A DNA stretch of 7,250 nucleotides from the NCBI GenBank assembly GCA_020061125.1, contig JAGUYV010000427.1, forward strand, positions 1 to 7,250, given 5' to 3'. Positions 4,609 through 7,250 of this stretch are shown here, in pieces. This stretch comes from a bacterium. Lineage in GTDB: Bacteria; UBP15; UBA6099; DSWB01. A program made the translations under genes and the position numbers. How positions within the stretch are numbered: the first letter of the stretch is position 1; each line of letters begins with the position of its first letter. The notes beneath the pieces were generated by a model, which was not told where the DNA came from, did not search any database, and saw nothing but the letters and a program-made list of their open reading frames with translations.

Positions 4609-6891
4609 ATGAAACGCGCCAGAGCACAGGAACCGGTTCAAGGCCGCACGCGCGCGCGACTGGCCGCTTTGCTGCACGGCAAATCACCGTCCGTTCCTTA
4701 CGACAACAGCCGCGTGTGGGGCGGCGCACTGCGCATTGTGATCAACGGCCGGGAACTGCCACCGGACATGTGCCGCATCTTCCTGGACACGGACGCGGGC
4801 GAAACCGTCACCGCGCGCATCCGCGCCGAACTTTTCGCCGACGGCGTTACCAACAACGGCCCGCTTCGGCCCGAACACGCGGACGCGCGCCTGTGGCTTG
4901 ATGTAAACGAACACGGGTTCCACGACGAGCGCGGTGTGCATCACCCGCCCCTGCCCCGCTATGAGCCGATGCGCCTCTGCGAAATCCCGCCATCGCGGCC
5001 CGGCGCGGCCGTGTTCGAATCAGACGAATTTGCCATCTCGGCCACGGGCGTGTTCCACTACACCGCCGCTTTTTCCGCGGATTCGCTCCCATTCCAGGAC
5101 CCGGCCAAACAATGGATCACGGTCAACCAGTTGTCGGACAACCGCGACGGCGTGATTGTGTGCTCGCCCGCATCCGTGCGCGGCTGCCCGTCCATCGCCG
5201 AGGTGTGCATCCGCAAATACGGCTCGGCCGTACAGGACGGCGCCTTCCGCAGCCGCCGCATCAGGGATCTGGCCGACGACCTCGAAAACATCCCGGCCGA
5301 AGTCATTTACCTGCTTCCGTTTTTCCTTCCCGGCACTATGGACTCGCACACGGGCGAGGATGTGCGCAAGGGAGAACTGGGCAGCATCTACGCGGTCAAG
5401 GACTTTTTCCGCATAGACCCGGCGCTGGTGACGCCGCCCGCGGAGACCGACATCCCCGGCCTGGTCAGCCTGGGGCTGATCACCGGGCAGGACCTGGCCG
5501 AACTGCTGACCGGAGAACAACAGAACGAGCTGCGGTTTGTCAACGACCTCGCCGCGCGGCCCGTCCAGGAACTGCTCGCCCTGCTGGGTCCGGATACGCT
5601 CACGCAGCTCATCGGCCGCGCCGAAATGCGCTGGCTCGTGGACAAGGCGCACGGCCTGGACAAGCGCGTGATCTTCGACCTGGTGCTGATGCAGACCAGC
5701 CGCGACTGCCCGCTGATTGATCAGCACATCGAATGGTACGCGCTCGACGAGCACGGCCGTCCGCGCAAGCACAGCATCGCCTGGCTCGATTACTCGGATG
5801 TGGCCTTGTTCGACCTCAAGTTCAACAAGCCGCTGCAGAATTATTTGAGCGGCGTGGCCCCATACTGGATCAGCGTGTGCGATTTCGACGGCGTGCGCAT
5901 AGACGCGGCGCAGACCGTGGACCGCCCGTTCCTCAAGCAGATCAAAAACCGCATCAACGCCATCAAGCCCGGCGCCATCGTGCTGGGCGAAACCCTGTGC
6001 CCCATGGAACAGGCCGCGGATGTGACCACGGACATGTTTTACACTCTTCTGGTGGACCACCATGTGCACAGCCAGTCCGCAAACGCATACTTCGACATTT
6101 TCGAGGAAATCCACGCGCGGTTCGCGCCCGGCGCCGTTGGCATGGCGTACTTCGAAAACCACGACAGCCGTCGCGCCACGCGCGCCTGGCACGAGCAGTA
6201 CCACGAGCGCATGCTGCGCGAACCTGAACTGTTCCACTACTGGGCCGCGCAGGCCGCGGGCGCGGTTCCGGCCCCCATGCGCGAAAATCCCTGGGATGTG
6301 GCATACTACCCCGCCCTTTTCAAGAATATCCTGTGTTCGGTGATCAACTGCTGCGCGGGATCCAGCGACCGGGTGCGGTTCGCTTACGCCTTTGAAATGG
6401 GCACGGACTACGGCGAGGAGCAGCGCACAGATTTCGAAAACTCATCGCCCCTGTATCCGCACCTGCGGACCGAGTCCCCGCACAGTCTGCTGCACGAGGC
6501 ATACAACGAACTGGCGCGGGTCAAGGCCGCGCACCCGCTGCTGCACCAGGGCAGCGTGTGGTACCTGCGCAACGGAGGCCCGGGAGGCGACCCCGCGGAC
6601 CAACTCATGACCTGGGTCAAGTACGACGCATCACGCGCCATTCTCATTGCATGCAACCTCGACCCGGCATCGGCGCACAGGGCCTGCCATCCCCTGCCCT
6701 TTGCGCCCCTGGACCCGCAGTGCGAATACAGGGTTGTGTCTCTATGCGACACCTACGCCCTGCTTGGCGCCATGCACCGCAACAGGCTGCGCGAACAGAT
6801 CACGGGCGCGGAACTCATGGGCACGGGCCTGCCCCTGCTGCTGCCGCCCCTGTGCGCGCTCATCCTGGACCTGGTCCCGGCCCATGCCTGA
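4609..6891 (+). CDS. GH13 (alpha-amylase family) protein with N-terminal beta domain, GlgE-like in part
   Basis: The 760-residue product has no signal peptide and should be cytoplasmic. Residues 35-170 look like an N-terminal beta-rich domain (GETVTARIRAELFADG at 64-79), similar in style to the one preceding GlgE-type barrels. The GH13 barrel starts near residue 228: IYLLPFF (233-239), GELGSIYAV (255-263), region I DLVLMQTS (357-364), region II FDGVRID with R430 and nucleophile D432, region III LGE with acid/base E461, and region IV FENHD with D519. All three catalytic acids are present. Region I has M361 and Q362 where most members have Asn-His. Residues about 278-332 look like an extra helical insertion. 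Residues 640-760 fit the usual C-terminal beta domain. Enzymes of this clan cut or transfer alpha-glucosidic bonds; maltosyltransferase (GlgE-like) or another cytoplasmic alpha-glucan activity is possible. ATG 4609 has GGGGAG seven bases upstream. A HIT gene follows after 38 bases. Confidence 0.85.
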   Translation: MKRARAQEPVQGRTRARLAALLHGKSPSVPYDNSRVWGGALRIVINGRELPPDMCRIFLDTDAGETVTARIRAELFADGVTNNGPLRPEHADARLWLDVNEHGFHDERGVHHPPLPRYEPMRLCEIPPSRPGAAVFESDEFAISATGVFHYTAAFSADSLPFQDPAKQWITVNQLSDNRDGVIVCSPASVRGCPSIAEVCIRKYGSAVQDGAFRSRRIRDLADDLENIPAEVIYLLPFFLPGTMDSHTGEDVRKGELGSIYAVKDFFRIDPALVTPPAETDIPGLVSLGLITGQDLAELLTGEQQNELRFVNDLAARPVQELLALLGPDTLTQLIGRAEMRWLVDKAHGLDKRVIFDLVLMQTSRDCPLIDQHIEWYALDEHGRPRKHSIAWLDYSDVALFDLKFNKPLQNYLSGVAPYWISVCDFDGVRIDAAQTVDRPFLKQIKNRINAIKPGAIVLGETLCPMEQAADVTTDMFYTLLVDHHVHSQSANAYFDIFEEIHARFAPGAVGMAYFENHDSRRATRAWHEQYHERMLREPELFHYWAAQAAGAVPAPMRENPWDVAYYPALFKNILCSVINCCAGSSDRVRFAYAFEMGTDYGEEQRTDFENSSPLYPHLRTESPHSLLHEAYNELARVKAAHPLLHQGSVWYLRNGGPGGDPADQLMTWVKYDASRAILIACNLDPASAHRACHPLPFAPLDPQCEYRVVSLCDTYALLGAMHRNRLREQITGAELMGTGLPLLLPPLCALILDLVPAHA

Positions 6892-6929
6892 AACCCGTTT
6901 CCCACATTCTCCCCCTGGAGACAATTCCA

Positions 6930-7250
6930 ATGAGTGACGCGCCAACATGCGTATTCTGCAATCCCAATCCCGGGGACATCATTGAAGAAACCGGACACTC
7001 CCTTGCGCTGTGCACCGCGGACGCCATAAAGCCCGGCCACATCATCATAGCGGCAAGGGAGCATGTAACGGCGTTCGAGGATTTGAACGGCGAACAGGCC
7101 GCGGACCTGTACGCGCTCGCCGCGCGCACGGCTGCGCGCGCCAGGGCCGTTTTCGGGGCGCAGAAATATTACACCGTGTCCATCGCCGACATGGTGCCGC
7201 ATTTCCACCTGCACTTGCTGCCGCGCATGCCCGGCGACGCACCCATCGGC
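6930..7250 (+). CDS. HIT-family nucleotide hydrolase/transferase, truncated at window end
   Basis: The frame is open from ATG 6930 to the last base (107 residues seen), so the 3' end is missing. HIT proteins use a histidine triad to cleave or transfer nucleotidyl groups, for example from AMP-amidates, dinucleoside polyphosphates or aminoacyl-adenylates, in the cytoplasm. The active-site motif HFHLHLLPR is at residues 91-99 (H91, H93, H95). CVFC at residues 7-10 is half of the zinc site common in this family, and KPGHIII (34-40) is the conserved strand before it. CTGGAG lies nine bases before the ATG. The gene follows the GH13 gene by 38 bases with no terminator, so the two are probably co-transcribed. 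HIT subfamilies cannot be separated from this fragment, and a link to sugar nucleotides is only suggested by the neighbour. Confidence 0.9.
   Translation, partial: MSDAPTCVFCNPNPGDIIEETGHSLALCTADAIKPGHIIIAAREHVTAFEDLNGEQAADLYALAARTAARARAVFGAQKYYTVSIADMVPHFHLHLLPRMPGDAPIG

Noticed and set aside
2682-4901. A 739-codon open frame on the + strand
   Set aside because: It runs antisense to the membrane gene and the secreted barrel and into the GH13 start. It is Arg/His/Ala-rich with no recognisable domain, as expected for a shadow frame in GC-rich DNA.
5020-6237. A 405-codon open frame on the - strand
   Set aside because: It lies wholly antisense to the GH13 gene, whose catalytic motifs are clear. 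Its Val/Ala/His/Gly-rich composition is that of a mirror frame.
1-7250. CRISPR arrays, insertion sequences, prophage or other mobile elements
   Set aside because: No spaced direct repeats, transposase, integrase or flanking inverted repeats were seen. tRNA-Leu is intact and no duplicated 3' end of it (attachment site) was noticed.

Overview
The window is a stretch of ordinary bacterial chromosome, GC-rich by eye (roughly 60%), with many alternating GC runs. Several signals say bacterium: sigma70-type promoters, Shine-Dalgarno sequences, a Rex redox repressor and a tRNA-Leu. The tRNA has no encoded CCA end, which argues against an enteric gammaproteobacterium. Rex in a GC-rich genome would fit an anaerobic or facultative lineage, such as a deltaproteobacterium-like, PVC-like or candidate-phylum organism, but the phylum cannot be fixed from this window. 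No phage, insertion sequence or CRISPR array is visible.

Layout, left to right. (1) The 3' end of a mobA-like molybdenum cofactor guanylyltransferase gene, + strand. (2) ilvE, branched-chain aminotransferase, + strand, with its own promoter, a GC-rich palindromic leader and a strong terminator. (3) A convergent minus-strand block: rex, preceded on the same strand by tRNA-Leu(GAG), whose promoter is perfect consensus. (4) A minus-strand pair: a secreted TIM-barrel protein related to glycoside hydrolases, then a small four-helix membrane protein 37 bases downstream. (5) Divergent from that pair across about 120 bases, a + strand unit: a large cytoplasmic GH13 (alpha-amylase clan) protein and, 38 bases later, a HIT-family protein cut by the window end.

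Housekeeping functions fill the left half: cofactor and amino acid synthesis, redox control and a tRNA. The right half is the less familiar part. The secreted TIM-barrel protein appears to have lost the acidic residues its relatives use for catalysis. It carries a twin CX3C segment at its mature N-terminus and seems to be read from an extended -10 promoter as a leaderless message. The GH13 protein keeps its three catalytic acids but has an altered first conserved region and an extra helical insertion, with some GlgE-like features. The two face away from each other across a shared control region with a CATATATG dyad. Joint regulation and a role in carbohydrate handling are inferences; the substrates are not evident.
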